A stretch of 64,000 bases of DNA from Boseongicola sp. H5 (GCA_020622165.1 JACNMN010000007.1:62001-126000), one strand, 5' to 3'; shown: positions 17,799 through 26,962, counted from the stretch's first letter. Notes: generated by a model not told the origin, from the sequence alone. Numbers and translations: made by a program.

Positions 17799-20069
17799 AT
17801 GAACCGTGTTCCTTCCAAATCAGACATCCTCGCCTGGATCGCCGATCATCCCGGCCAGACCTCCAAGCGAGACATAGCCAAGGCCTTTCATGTGAAAGGT
17901 GCGGCGCGGATCGACCTGAAAAAGATCCTCCGGGAATTGGAAGAGGACGGGCATCTTGAAAGGCGCCGCAAGACCTATCGCGATCCGGACAAGCTGCCGC
18001 CTGTGTCCGTCCTGCAGATGCTGCCGCAGGATGATCTGGGCGATCTGTTCGCGCGCCCGCTGGAATGGCATGGCGAAGGGCCGGAGCCGCGCATTCTGTT
18101 CGCGCCCCGCGCCACCGACCCCGCGCTTGGCGAGGGCGACCGGATCCTTGCGCGCCTTCAGGAGGTCTCGGGCGAGGATCACCAGTATATCGCCCGCCTG
18201 ATCCGGCGGATCGGCACCAACCCGCGCAAGCTGCTTGGCATCTTCCGCAAATCCGCCGAGGGCGGCCGGATCGTGCCCATCGCCAAGGGCAGCGACAAGG
18301 ACTGGATCGTAGCCGCCGATGCCACCTACGGCGCCCGGGATGGCGAACTGGTCGAGGCGGAACAGGCGGGACCGAAAAACCGCATGGGCCTGCCGCGGGC
18401 GCGGATCACCGAGCGGTTGGGCGACCCGGGCGCGCCGAGGGCCGTCAGCCTGATCGCGATCCACGAACACCGCATTCCCGACGCCTTTCCCGATGCGGTG
18501 ATCGAGGAGGCCGACCGCGCCGGGCCGGCCGGGCTGTCCGGCCGAGACGACCTGCGCGACATGCCGCTGATCACCATCGACCCGGCCGACGCGCGCGACC
18601 ATGACGATGCCTGCTATGCCCATGGCGATGACGATCCCAAAAACCCGGGCGGGCATGTGATCTGGGTCGCCATCGCGGATGTGGCCCATTACGTGCGCCC
18701 GGGCAGCGCGCTGGACCGCGAGGCGAAGAAGCGCGGCAATTCCACATATTTCCCCGACCGGGTGGTGCCGATGCTGCCCGACCGGCTGTCGGGCGATCTG
18801 TGCTCGCTGCATGAAGGGGTGCCGCGGGCCTGCATCGCCGTGCGTATGGTGATCGACGCAGAGGGCGCAAAGCTTTCCCACAGTTTTCACCGCGGGCTCA
18901 TGCGGTCCGCCGCATCGCTGAATTACGAAGAGGTTCAGGCGGCAGAGGACGGGCAGCCGAATGACAAATGCCAGCCCCTGCTGGAGCCGGTCATCGCGCC
19001 GCTTTATGCCGCCTATGCCGCGCTGAAACGCGCCCGCGCCCACCGTCAGCCGCTGGAACTTGATCTGCCCGAACGCCGGATCGTGCTGAGCGAGGAGGGC
19101 AAGGTCACGTCGGTCGCGTTCAAGGACAGGCTCGATGCCCACAAGCTGATCGAGGAGTTCATGGTTCTGGCCAATGTCGCGGCCGCCGAAACCCTGACCA
19201 CCAAACGCACCCCGCTGCTGTTCCGCGTTCACGAGGAGCCGGACCGTCAGAAGATGGACGCCCTGCGGGAAACCGCCCAGAGCAGCGGTTTCACACTGGC
19301 CAAGGGGCAGGTTCTGCGGACGCAGCATCTGAATGCGCTCCTGAATGCCGCGCGCGACAGCGATTTCAGCGAGTTGATCAGCATCTCCACCCTGCGTTCG
19401 ATGCAGCAGGCCTATTACAATGCGGAGAATTTCGGCCATTTCGGACTGGCCCTGAAAAGCTACGCCCATTTCACCTCGCCCATCCGGCGCTATGCGGATC
19501 TGATCGTTCACCGCGCGCTGATCGCGGCCCATGGCTGGGGCCGCGATGGGTTGAGCCCCGAGGAGATCGAACGGCTGGACGAGACGGCCAAGCACATCTC
19601 CGACACCGAACGCCGCTCGATGATGGCGGAGCGCGACACGAACGACCGCTATCTGGCGGCCTATCTCTCCGACCGGGTCGGCGCGGAGTTCACCGGGCGC
19701 ATCTCGGGCATTGCGCGCTTCGGCGCCTTCGTGAAACTGGACGAAACGGGTGCCGATGGTCTGCTGCCGATGCGCGCGCTCGGCCGGGAGTATTTCCACC
19801 ACGACGCCGAGACGCAGACACTGATGGGGGCCGATACCGGGCTGGTCATCGGCATCGGGCAGGAGGTGACGGTGAAACTGGCCGAAGCGGTGCCGGTCAC
19901 CGGCGGGCTGACATTGGAACTGGTGTCCATCGACGGAGAGATCGTGCGGCACGGGCCCGGCGGGGGCCGCAATTCGGGCCGGCGCGGCAAGGCGCCCCGG
20001 CGCAAGGCCGGACAGTCCCGCGCCAAGGCCGCGAAAGGCAAGAAGAAGGTTCTGCGCAAGCGACGCTGA
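17799..20069 (+). CDS. rnr: ribonuclease R
   Basis: A 3'-to-5' exoribonuclease that degrades structured RNA. The 756-residue protein begins with a winged-helix-like region (ILAWIADHPGQTSKRDIAKAF), then cold-shock-like OB folds. The RNB catalytic domain follows, with TIDPADARDHDDACYA near residue 265 providing the metal-binding aspartates, plus RVHEEPD, HFGLALKSYAHFTSPIRRYADL and MMAERDTNDRYLAAYL. An S1 domain lies near residues 620-700 (GAEFTGRISGIARFGAFVKLDETGADGLLP). It ends with a Lys/Arg-rich tail typical of RNase R. I start at MNRVPSKSDI; upstream in-frame codons do not resemble the family. Confidence 0.96.
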   Translation: MNRVPSKSDILAWIADHPGQTSKRDIAKAFHVKGAARIDLKKILRELEEDGHLERRRKTYRDPDKLPPVSVLQMLPQDDLGDLFARPLEWHGEGPEPRILFAPRATDPALGEGDRILARLQEVSGEDHQYIARLIRRIGTNPRKLLGIFRKSAEGGRIVPIAKGSDKDWIVAADATYGARDGELVEAEQAGPKNRMGLPRARITERLGDPGAPRAVSLIAIHEHRIPDAFPDAVIEEADRAGPAGLSGRDDLRDMPLITIDPADARDHDDACYAHGDDDPKNPGGHVIWVAIADVAHYVRPGSALDREAKKRGNSTYFPDRVVPMLPDRLSGDLCSLHEGVPRACIAVRMVIDAEGAKLSHSFHRGLMRSAASLNYEEVQAAEDGQPNDKCQPLLEPVIAPLYAAYAALKRARAHRQPLELDLPERRIVLSEEGKVTSVAFKDRLDAHKLIEEFMVLANVAAAETLTTKRTPLLFRVHEEPDRQKMDALRETAQSSGFTLAKGQVLRTQHLNALLNAARDSDFSELISISTLRSMQQAYYNAENFGHFGLALKSYAHFTSPIRRYADLIVHRALIAAHGWGRDGLSPEEIERLDETAKHISDTERRSMMAERDTNDRYLAAYLSDRVGAEFTGRISGIARFGAFVKLDETGADGLLPMRALGREYFHHDAETQTLMGADTGLVIGIGQEVTVKLAEAVPVTGGLTLELVSIDGEIVRHGPGGGRNSGRRGKAPRRKAGQSRAKAAKGKKKVLRKRR

Positions 20070-20181
20070 GCGACGCGTGCCTGATGCGACGACCATGCCG
20101 ATAGGGTCGCGTTTTCGCATTTTCGGGATTTTTCGTAACCTGTCCGATGCGGCAACAGCCCGCGCATGGACCGCATTCCGC

Positions 20182-20210
20182 TTCTTAACCGTCCCGGATC
20201 GCGCTATACT
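20182..20210 (+). promoter_or_regulatory. candidate sigma70-type promoter for lytic transglycosylase
   Basis: TTCTTA (20182-20187), a 17-base spacer and TATACT (20205-20210) resemble -35/-10 elements; transcription would begin near 20217, ahead of the ATG at 20241. This also argues against an upstream in-frame ATG at 20166 being used. Confidence 0.45.
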
Positions 20211-20240
20211 GAGGGTGAGCAGAGAACCAATAAAACAGGT

Positions 20241-21590
20241 ATGGGCATGCGTGGCGTATGGGCCGGGATCGGCATTCTTTTCAGTTTTCTACCAGGTGCG
20301 GCGCTGGCGTTTCCGCCGGATACGTCGTTGCGGCCCGAACCCCGGCCGGTGGCCGCCGTCACGGTGTCCACACAACAGGGATCGCATGCCGTCCGAACTT
20401 CTCTGCGCCCCGTCGCGCGCGGCATATCCCCGCCGGTTCAGACCGTTGCGCAGATTCAGACTGTCGTGGATGACACCGGTTTTCGTCAATGGATTCAACG
20501 GTTCCAGACCCGCGCCCGAGCCGCAGGCATCAGCCAGAACACCCTTGACCGAGCGTTTCGCAATGTCCGGCTCAACAGCACGGTCATCGACCGGGACCGC
20601 AACCAGTCGGAATTTTCCCGGGCATTGTGGGATTATCTGGATACCGCCGTTTCACCCACGCGCATCAACAATGGCCGCACCGCGTTCAGCCAGAATCAGC
20701 GCCTCCTGCAACAGATCGAGGCGACCTATCGCGTGGAGGCCGAAGTGGTCACCGCGATCTGGGGGCTGGAAAGCGCATACGGAAATATTCGTGGCGATAT
20801 CAACATCATAGAGGCAATGGCCACGCTCGCCTATGAGGGCCGCAGGCAGGAGTTCTTCGAAGCGCAACTGCTTGATGCGCTGCGGATCCTGCAAGCGGGC
20901 GACGTTCAGCCGGAACAGATGACCGGATCCTGGGCCGGGGCCATGGGGCACACGCAGTTCATGCCCAACAGCTATCTGGAACATGCGGTCGACATCACCG
21001 GCGACGGCCGGCGCGACATCTGGTCGGACAATCCCGCCGACGCGCTGGCCTCCACCGCCAATTATCTCCGCAGCTTCGGCTGGACCCATGGGCAACCCTG
21101 GGGGATGGAGGTGGTTCTGCCCCGCGGGTTCGACTACGCGCAATCGGGGGAGCGGATCAAACAGAACGTGAGCCACTGGAATGCGATGGGCGTGCGCCTG
21201 CCGGATGGCGGACAACTGCCTGATCACGGCCCCTCGTCAATCCTCCTGCCGGCCGGAGCGGAGGGCGTGGCGCTGGTGATTTTCAACAACTTCCACGTGA
21301 TCGAACGGTACAACACCGCGGATGCCTATGTGATCGCCGTCGGTCATCTGTCCGACCGGATCGCGGGCGGCACCAGCTTCCGCGCCACATGGCCCCGCAC
21401 CGACCGGGCGTTGACGCGGGACGAGCGTGAGGAACTGCAGCGCCGGCTGACCCGGGCGGGGTTCTCGACCAATGGTATCGACGGGATCGTCGGACCCGAA
21501 ACCATCGAAGCCGTGCGCCGGTATCAGGCCTCCATCGGCGTGGTGCCAGATGGGTATGCCTCTCTCCGGATATTGCAGCGTCTGCGCTAG
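20241..21590 (+). CDS. MltB-type lytic murein transglycosylase with PG-binding domain
   Basis: Cleaves the MurNAc-GlcNAc bond of peptidoglycan to 1,6-anhydro products. After a signal peptide (MGMRGVWAGIGILFSFLPGAALAF), the GH103/MltB-like domain spans about residues 80-370. It has the catalytic Glu177 in AIWGLESAYGNIRGD, AGAMGHTQFMPNSYLEHAVD and GDGRRDIWSDNPADALASTANYL. Residues near 380-449 are a peptidoglycan-binding repeat (LTRAGFSTNGIDGIVGPETIEAVRRYQ). The start at 20241 is supported by the leader and a promoter-like element just upstream; ATG 20247 is an alternative. A paralogue with the same layout lies at 30105. Confidence 0.92.
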   Translation: MGMRGVWAGIGILFSFLPGAALAFPPDTSLRPEPRPVAAVTVSTQQGSHAVRTSLRPVARGISPPVQTVAQIQTVVDDTGFRQWIQRFQTRARAAGISQNTLDRAFRNVRLNSTVIDRDRNQSEFSRALWDYLDTAVSPTRINNGRTAFSQNQRLLQQIEATYRVEAEVVTAIWGLESAYGNIRGDINIIEAMATLAYEGRRQEFFEAQLLDALRILQAGDVQPEQMTGSWAGAMGHTQFMPNSYLEHAVDITGDGRRDIWSDNPADALASTANYLRSFGWTHGQPWGMEVVLPRGFDYAQSGERIKQNVSHWNAMGVRLPDGGQLPDHGPSSILLPAGAEGVALVIFNNFHVIERYNTADAYVIAVGHLSDRIAGGTSFRATWPRTDRALTRDEREELQRRLTRAGFSTNGIDGIVGPETIEAVRRYQASIGVVPDGYASLRILQRLR

Positions 21591-21651
21591 ATACGGGACG
21601 GCGGAGGTCCGACCCTCCCGCAGTGCCGCCTGTACGCCGGAGCAGAAGAGA

Positions 21652-22128
21652 TCAGGGCTGGGCCAAGCTGACCGCGTCACCGATCTGAACGGTTCCGGGC
21701 GTGACCACTTCCGCCGTCCAGCCGCCATGCCCGCGCATCGCAGTGTAGCCGCCGGGGCCAAGCGCCTCTTCCATCCGGGAACAGGGCGCGCAAGGGCCGG
21801 TGATGTGCAACCGCGCCGCGCCGAGGGCAAGGATGCGCCCGCGCAGGGCCGCCAGATTGATGCGGGATATCATCAGGTTCCGGCGGAGCATTTGCGGGGT
21901 GACGGCCTCCAGCCCCGCAAATGCTGCGATTACCGGCAGATGTTCGGCCTGAACAAGGGTGACCGCGCGCTTTCCGGGTTTCGTGCGATGATCGCCGTCA
22001 AGGCCGGTTTCGGAGATCCGGACCCTGTGGACTGAGATCATTCCGGCCCGGCGCGCAGGGCGCCGCCCGATCCAGTCCAGCCGACCGTCCCGGGCATGGC
22101 GGGCTGTGAGGGTGGAAAGCGTCTCCAT
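21652..22128 (-). CDS. MOSC domain protein
   Basis: A 158-residue protein with the MOSC (molybdenum cofactor sulfurase C-terminal) fold. It shows GLDGDHRTKPGKRAVTLVQAEHL, LRRNLMISRINLAALRGR, ARLHITGPCAPCSRMEEALG (the Cys pair typical of the putative cofactor or metal site) and GGWTAEVVTPGTVQIGD. YiiM/YuaD-like MOSC proteins act in molybdenum-dependent detoxification or sulfur transfer; the partner here is unknown. The start is uncertain: METLSTLTAR is chosen, but ATGs 10 and 18 codons upstream are in frame. It is divergent from the VOC gene. Confidence 0.8.
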   Translation of the reverse strand: METLSTLTARHARDGRLDWIGRRPARRAGMISVHRVRISETGLDGDHRTKPGKRAVTLVQAEHLPVIAAFAGLEAVTPQMLRRNLMISRINLAALRGRILALGAARLHITGPCAPCSRMEEALGPGGYTAMRGHGGWTAEVVTPGTVQIGDAVSLAQP

Positions 22129-22225
22129 GCACGCAATCCATGACACGGGCGGGCACATGCGCCAAGACACGCCTTGACGCACCGAAGCGCCCGGACGGAT
22201 AGTCGAGGCGGAAAGGGGGCCTCAG

Positions 22226-22678
22226 ATGACCCGTGGGTTCCAGGTGCGCGCGTTGGGAGAGATCGCCATCCGCTGCGACGACATCGCCGCGATGAGCGCA
22301 TTTTACGAAGATGTAATCGGCTTGACGAGGCTCAGCGGCAATACCGGGGACGGGATCGTGTTTTTCCGCATTGCCGACGGGTTCGCCGGGCACACGTCGG
22401 TGCTGGCCCTGTTCGACAAGAGCGTTTCCGGGCGGCCGGGCCTGCATCCGACAGGCAAGGACGCACCCGAAACCGGGGCGCGATCATCGCTGCATCATCT
22501 TGCCCTGAGCCTGCCCTTTGCCGAGCAGGAGGCGGTCATCGCCTGGTACGAGGCCAGGGGCCAACGCTACAGGGTTGAGCATTTCGACTGGATCGGCTGG
22601 CGCGGCATCTTCACCGAGGACCCCGAAGGCAACACGGTGGAACTGGTCGCGAAAGACCCGGGCTGGTCCGCGCCCTAA
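22226..22678 (+). CDS. VOC-family (glyoxalase/dioxygenase-like) protein
   Basis: A 150-residue single-domain vicinal-oxygen-chelate protein. It has the paired beta-alpha-beta-beta-beta layout: IAIRCDDIAAMSAFYEDVIGL at the N-terminus, a central SSLHHLALSLPFAEQEAVIAWYEARG and a terminal GIFTEDPEGNTVELVAK. This covers a family of glyoxalases, dioxygenases and resistance proteins, so no specific reaction can be assigned. A strong GGAAAGGGGG site precedes the ATG. Its TAA stop overlaps the TAG stop of the convergent D-amino-acid transaminase gene. Confidence 0.82.
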   Translation: MTRGFQVRALGEIAIRCDDIAAMSAFYEDVIGLTRLSGNTGDGIVFFRIADGFAGHTSVLALFDKSVSGRPGLHPTGKDAPETGARSSLHHLALSLPFAEQEAVIAWYEARGQRYRVEHFDWIGWRGIFTEDPEGNTVELVAKDPGWSAP

Positions 22679-23529
22679 ACCGCGGCCTTGCGGCTTTCCT
22701 CCAGATAGATCTCCCGCAGGCGGGTGGCCACCGCGCCGGGCTGTCCGGTTCCGATCGGCGCGCCGTCCATCTCCACCACCGGCATCACGAAACTGCTGGC
22801 CGAGGTGATGAACGCCTCGTCCGCCGCTTTCGCCTCGTCGATGGTGAAGGGCCGTTCCTCCACCCTCATCTGCGCTTCGCGCGCGAAGCGGAGTACGGCC
22901 GCGCGGGTGATCCCATGGAGGATTTCGGTGCCCAGCTGTCGGGTGACGATCGTATTGCCCTTCACGATATAGGCATTGTTGGAGGTGCCCTCGGTCACTG
23001 CGCCGTCCTCGACCATCCAGGCGTCATCGGCGCCTGCCGCCTTCGCCATCATCTTGCCCATGGACGGGTAGAGAAGCTGCACCGTCTTGATATCGCGGCG
23101 GCCCCACCGCTTATCCTCGATCGAGATCACCTTGATGCCGGTGCGCGCCGCCGGGCTGTCGGCAAGGCCGGGCTTGGATTGGGTGAAAAGCACCAGCGTC
23201 GGCGTCGCGTCGGTGGGATAGGCAAAATCCCGGTCCGCCGCCCCCCGGGTGATTTGCAGATAGACCAGCCCGTCGGTGATGTCGTTTTCGGCCACCAGGC
23301 GGCGGTGAATCTCCAGCAGGTCATCCATGGAGCAGGGGGCGGATATCTCAAGCTCGCCAAGCGACCGTTCCAGACGTCTGGCGTGGCCCGCGAAATCGAT
23401 CAGCTTGCCGTCCAGGACCGAGGTCACCTCGTAAACGCCATCGGCAAAGAGAAAGCCCCGGTCGAAGATCGAGATGGTGGCCTTTTCCTCGGGCAGATAC
23501 TCGCCATTGACGTAGACAGTGCGGGACAT
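22675..23529 (-). CDS. dat: D-amino-acid transaminase
   Basis: A fold-type IV PLP enzyme of 284 residues. SIFDRGFLFADGVYEVTSVLDG near the N-terminus, RRDIKTVQLLYPSMGK with the expected PLP lysine Lys148, and VTEGTSNNAYIV with the PLP-ring-contact Glu match D-alanine/D-amino-acid transaminase closely. It interconverts D-Ala + 2-oxoglutarate and pyruvate + D-Glu. The start MSRTVYVNGE has AGAGG upstream. It is the distal gene of a minus-strand run with an exported esterase, DgcA and DgcN; the D-Glu it forms is the substrate of DgcN. Branched-chain transaminase is an alternative name but fits less well. Confidence 0.87.
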   Translation of the reverse strand: MSRTVYVNGEYLPEEKATISIFDRGFLFADGVYEVTSVLDGKLIDFAGHARRLERSLGELEISAPCSMDDLLEIHRRLVAENDITDGLVYLQITRGAADRDFAYPTDATPTLVLFTQSKPGLADSPAARTGIKVISIEDKRWGRRDIKTVQLLYPSMGKMMAKAAGADDAWMVEDGAVTEGTSNNAYIVKGNTIVTRQLGTEILHGITRAAVLRFAREAQMRVEERPFTIDEAKAADEAFITSASSFVMPVVEMDGAPIGTGQPGAVATRLREIYLEESRKAAV

Positions 23530-23593
23530 GGGGCATACCTCTGATTTTTCCGGTCTCAGGTGGGTCTGCGGGCGCGGGTCTGTCAACCCCGTT

Positions 23594-24385
23594 TCAGTGG
23601 CCGAGCACCCGTGCAATCCCATGGCGCAACCGCGTGACGGAAAAATCATGCCCGCCCGGGAAGGTACAGAAATCAAGCACCTGCCCGGCGGCGTTTTCGG
23701 ATTGCCGGCAGGTCATATCGCCCGGGGCCTCAATGGTTTCCGTGTAGGAAAAGCCGCCATGGGCCGCATAATTCGCCAGCGCCGTCGGGACGTCGCCTTG
23801 CCGGGCCTCACCGATCGGGCGCCCGCCAAGGGGCACGACGCTGTCCTGCGTTCCGTGGATATGAACAAGGTTGGCCGGCGGACTGGTGCAGGTTTCCGGC
23901 ACCGGCGCCCAGAAGGTCCCGGATATCGGGACGAACCCGGCAAACTGCTCCGGCATCCCGCAGGCAAGCGTCCATGTCATCATCCCGCCAGCCGAAAAGC
24001 CCGTGGCCACAACACGGTCGCGATCAAGCGGAATACGCGCCGCCACATCATCCAGCACGGCGGCGACATAGGTGTATTCCAGCGCCTCGGTCTGGGCCGG
24101 ATTTCGGGGGCGATGGGCAAGGTTCCAGTCATCGCCTGCGGATTTCAGCGCGACGAAGACCATGCCCAGCTCATCGGCCAGACCGCGCAGCGAGCGGTTG
24201 CGCATCGCACCCTCGGCGCTGCCACGGTAGCCATGGGCAAAGACGACCGCACCGACCGGGTCGGGACTCAAATTCTCGGGGATGTAGAGCCGATAGGTAC
24301 GCTCCCCGGCCACGCAATCCGTATCCGGCCCGCAGGCCGCGGCCGGGCTTGCGAAAAGAACCGTCAGAAGGGCGAGCATGCGCAT
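23594..24385 (-). CDS. exported alpha/beta-hydrolase, PHB-depolymerase/LpqC-like esterase
   Basis: A 263-residue protein with signal peptide MRMLALLTVLFASPAAA and a single hydrolase domain. It shows VVFAHGYRGSAEGAMRNR (oxyanion region), the nucleophile elbow ATGFSAGGMMT (Ser131), VHIHGTQDSVVPLGG (acid) and FPGGHDFS (His). The paired cysteines fit a periplasmic protein. Relatives include polyhydroxybutyrate depolymerase-like and feruloyl esterases; the substrate is unknown. The start has GGATG upstream. It sits between dgcA and dat on the same strand, but whether it belongs to D-amino-acid metabolism is uncertain. Confidence 0.83.
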   Translation of the reverse strand: MRMLALLTVLFASPAAACGPDTDCVAGERTYRLYIPENLSPDPVGAVVFAHGYRGSAEGAMRNRSLRGLADELGMVFVALKSAGDDWNLAHRPRNPAQTEALEYTYVAAVLDDVAARIPLDRDRVVATGFSAGGMMTWTLACGMPEQFAGFVPISGTFWAPVPETCTSPPANLVHIHGTQDSVVPLGGRPIGEARQGDVPTALANYAAHGGFSYTETIEAPGDMTCRQSENAAGQVLDFCTFPGGHDFSVTRLRHGIARVLGH

Positions 24386-24461
24386 GGCGAAACATCCTGT
24401 ATCCAGTCGGACAGGATGGTGCAGCCTGCGGCGCGGGATTGCACCGCACAGTCGCGTGACC

Positions 24462-25424
24462 TCAGCCCCAGAGATCCGCCGCGGGCGGCAACACGGTGCT
24501 GCCATCGAAGCGCAGGGGTACGTCGCGGTCTTCGGCCAGAAGGAGCGGACCGTCGAGATCGACCAGATCGACGCCCTGCGCCACCAGCATCGCCGGGGCC
24601 ATGGCAAGGGAGGAGCCGACCATGCAGCCGACCATGACCTTGTAGCTGGCCTCCTGCGCCGCGCCGCGAAGCGCCAGAGCCTCGGTCAGCCCGCCGGTCT
24701 TGTCGAGCTTGATGTTGACCATGTCGTATTTTCCGGCCAGCCCCGGAAGGCTGGCCCGGTCATGGCAGCTTTCATCGGCGCAAACCGGCAGCGGCCGGTC
24801 GATTTCGGACAGAAGATCATCCTGCCCCGCGGGCAGCGGCTGTTCCACCATTTCCACACCCAGACGGATCAGATGCGGGGCCAGATCGGCATAAACCTCC
24901 GCCGACCAGCCTTCGTTGGCATCGACGATGATGCGGGATGCGGGCGCGCCCGCCCGCACGGCTTCCAGCCTTGGCATGTCATCGGGTGTGCCGAGCTTGA
25001 TTTTCAGAAGCGGGCGGAAGCTGTGCTTCGCCGCCGCCGCGCGCATGTTGTCCGGCGTGTCGAGCGACAGGGTGAAGGCCGTGACCACCGGCCCGGGCCG
25101 CGGCAGCCCGGCCAGTTGCCAGACGGGCGCACCGGTCTGTTTCGCCTGCCAGTCCCACAGCGCGCAATCCACCGCATTCCGCGCGGCGCCGGCAGGCAAC
25201 ACATCCTGCAGATCCTGGCGGGAGATCCCTTGCGGCAGCGCCTCGATCTGCGCGGTCACGCTCTCGCGCGTTTCCCCATACCGCCCATAGGGCACGCATT
25301 CGCCCTGACCGATGACGCCGTCGCGGATGACCCTTGCGGTCAGCACATGCGCCTCGCTGCGCGACCCCCGCGCGATGGTGAAAACTTCCGCGAGGCGAAA
25401 CGTATCCGGCGTGACCGAGATCAT
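24462..25424 (-). CDS. dgcA: enolase-superfamily racemase, N-acetyl-D-Glu racemase type (dipeptide epimerase-like)
   Basis: A 320-residue member of the muconate-lactonising subgroup of the enolase superfamily. Catalytic elements are present: KIKLG (Lys141 and Lys143), VDANEGW (Asp168), EQPLP (Glu194), CADES (Asp217) and NIKLDKTGG (Lys239). By sequence alone it would be called an L-Ala-D/L-Glu epimerase. However, it is fused by a 4-base overlap to a DUF1611 (DgcN) gene, the arrangement described for the marine DgcN-DgcA D-glutamate pathway. There DgcA racemises N-acetyl-D-Glu to N-acetyl-L-Glu. The true substrate (dipeptide or N-acetyl-Glu) needs assay. Confidence 0.85.
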   Translation of the reverse strand: MISVTPDTFRLAEVFTIARGSRSEAHVLTARVIRDGVIGQGECVPYGRYGETRESVTAQIEALPQGISRQDLQDVLPAGAARNAVDCALWDWQAKQTGAPVWQLAGLPRPGPVVTAFTLSLDTPDNMRAAAAKHSFRPLLKIKLGTPDDMPRLEAVRAGAPASRIIVDANEGWSAEVYADLAPHLIRLGVEMVEQPLPAGQDDLLSEIDRPLPVCADESCHDRASLPGLAGKYDMVNIKLDKTGGLTEALALRGAAQEASYKVMVGCMVGSSLAMAPAMLVAQGVDLVDLDGPLLLAEDRDVPLRFDGSTVLPPAADLWG

Positions 25425-26422
25425 AGGCCCGACAACGCATCTACCAGCCGGCCGGCCCCCTGCCGGAACGGATCGACCGTGGGCAGACCCATCCTTGCCT
25501 CGACCTTGGCGAGATGATCGAGCGCCTCATCCTCGGCCATTGCGGCGGTGTTGATCGAGATCCCGACAACCTCGGCCGCCGGGTTTGCGATGCGCGCCAG
25601 CGGCAGGGCGGTATCGCGCAACGCCTCCAACGTCGGTAGGTCGTAATCGGGCAGCCCGCGCATATGGGTACGGGTCGGCTCATGGCTGAGGATCAGGGCA
25701 TCGGGTTGGCCCCCGTGGATCAGCGCCATCGTGACCCCGGAATAGGAGACATGGAACAGGCTGCCCTGCCCCTCGATATGATCCCAGTGATCGGCGTCAT
25801 TGTCGGGGGTCAGCCATTCGACAGCCCCGGCCATGAAATCCGCCACCACCGCGTCCAGCGGCACGCCGTTGCCCGTGATCAGAATGCCGGTCTGCCCGGT
25901 GGCCCGGAAGCTCGATCTGAGACCGCGCGCCTTCATCTCCTTGTCCATCGCCAGCGACGTATACATCTTGCCGACCGAGCAATCCGTGCCCACCGCAAGG
26001 CAGCGTTTGCCCGTTCGCTTTACGCCATTGGCAATCGGATAGGCCATTTCCGGCACGCGGACATCGTGCAGCGCCCGACCCGTCGCCTTGGCCACGGCGG
26101 CAAGATCGGGCTCGTCGCGCAGCAGGTTGTGCAGACCGGAGGCCAGATCAAACCCCTCCTCCAGCGCCATGACCAGCACCTTCTTCCATGCCGCCGAAAT
26201 CACACCGCCACGATTGGCCACGCCCACCACCAGCGTCCGCGCCCCGGCGGACCGGGCCTGGGCCAGGGTCATGTCGGGCAGGCCGATGTCCGCCTTGCAC
26301 CCCTCCATCCGAAACTGGCCGACGCAATTGCCGGGCCGCCAGTCGCGGATGCCGCGCGCAACCTTGGCGGCCAGTTGATCGGGCGCGTCGCCAAGGAAAA
26401 GCAGATAGGGGGTCTGGATCAT
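25421..26422 (-). CDS. dgcN: DUF1611 protein, D-glutamate N-acetyltransferase type
   Basis: A 333-residue soluble protein of the DUF1611 family with a P-loop-like GTDCSVGKMYTS at residues 145-156, plus VGVANRGGVIS and GQGSLFHVSYSGVTMALIHG. In marine proteobacteria a homologue (DgcN) acetylates D-Glu and works with DgcA, the next gene here. Together with dat downstream this forms a plausible D-Ala/D-Glu to L-Glu route. The start is the ATG of MIQTPYLLFL; the dgcA start overlaps the stop (ATGA), so translation is probably coupled. No transporter gene is adjacent. Confidence 0.85.
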   Translation of the reverse strand: MIQTPYLLFLGDAPDQLAAKVARGIRDWRPGNCVGQFRMEGCKADIGLPDMTLAQARSAGARTLVVGVANRGGVISAAWKKVLVMALEEGFDLASGLHNLLRDEPDLAAVAKATGRALHDVRVPEMAYPIANGVKRTGKRCLAVGTDCSVGKMYTSLAMDKEMKARGLRSSFRATGQTGILITGNGVPLDAVVADFMAGAVEWLTPDNDADHWDHIEGQGSLFHVSYSGVTMALIHGGQPDALILSHEPTRTHMRGLPDYDLPTLEALRDTALPLARIANPAAEVVGISINTAAMAEDEALDHLAKVEARMGLPTVDPFRQGAGRLVDALSGL

Positions 26423-26611
26423 CTTTCGCGCACTCCGCAGGCCATGTCTGTCCTAGCAAGTTTAGGGGCGGTGGACCGGAATTACTTCGCAGCTTTGCCG
26501 CCCTGCATGGGCCATGGGCGGAGTTTCTCCGGCCCGAGGGCGGATTGGCGCAAGAATTGTGCAGATAGAAACCGGTTTGCCCCGATACATCGCGAATCGC
26601 CGATTGCCGGG

Positions 26612-26962
26612 CTATCCCCGTGTCAGCAACGCGATCGGGCTCGTATCCGGCCGCTCGAAGTCCACCGGCGCGTGATGCACGGCGGGGGTGTTGCGCTTGT
26701 ATTCATAGCGCATCAGGTCGCCATCCCGGGCCGAGGCGACGATCAGCGCCTGATAGAGATGCTGCGGCCCGTCATAGATATCCACCAAGCCCCGCAGATT
26801 TGGCGCATTTTCCGCATCCACGGCAAAGCCTTCATCCGCATAGTCGAGAATCGGATACACGTTTTCGCCCACGTGGACCCTGCGGCGGGCGCGGCGTTTT
26901 ATGTCGCGTTTGCGGGCCGCATTGAGGCCATCAAGCACTTCTTTGGGCAAAAAACCGGTCAT
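26612..26962 (-). CDS. conserved hypothetical basic protein
   Basis: A 116-residue soluble protein starting MTGFLPKEVLDGLNAARKRDIKRRARRRVHVG. It has a strongly basic N-terminal helix followed by a mixed alpha/beta region (YPILDYADEGFAVDAENAPNLRGLVDIYDGPQHLYQALIV). The layout of basic helix then beta-rich core ending in an aromatic-basic strand (RYEYKRNT) may suit nucleic-acid or ligand binding, but I do not recognise the family. It lies divergent from the hydroquinone-reductase gene and upstream of dgcN on the same strand, with 189 non-coding bases between. Confidence 0.75.
   Translation of the reverse strand: MTGFLPKEVLDGLNAARKRDIKRRARRRVHVGENVYPILDYADEGFAVDAENAPNLRGLVDIYDGPQHLYQALIVASARDGDLMRYEYKRNTPAVHHAPVDFERPDTSPIALLTRG

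Noticed and set aside
17820-20120. Long minus-strand frame opposite RNase R
   Set aside because: Shadow of rnr; composition and absence of motifs argue against coding.
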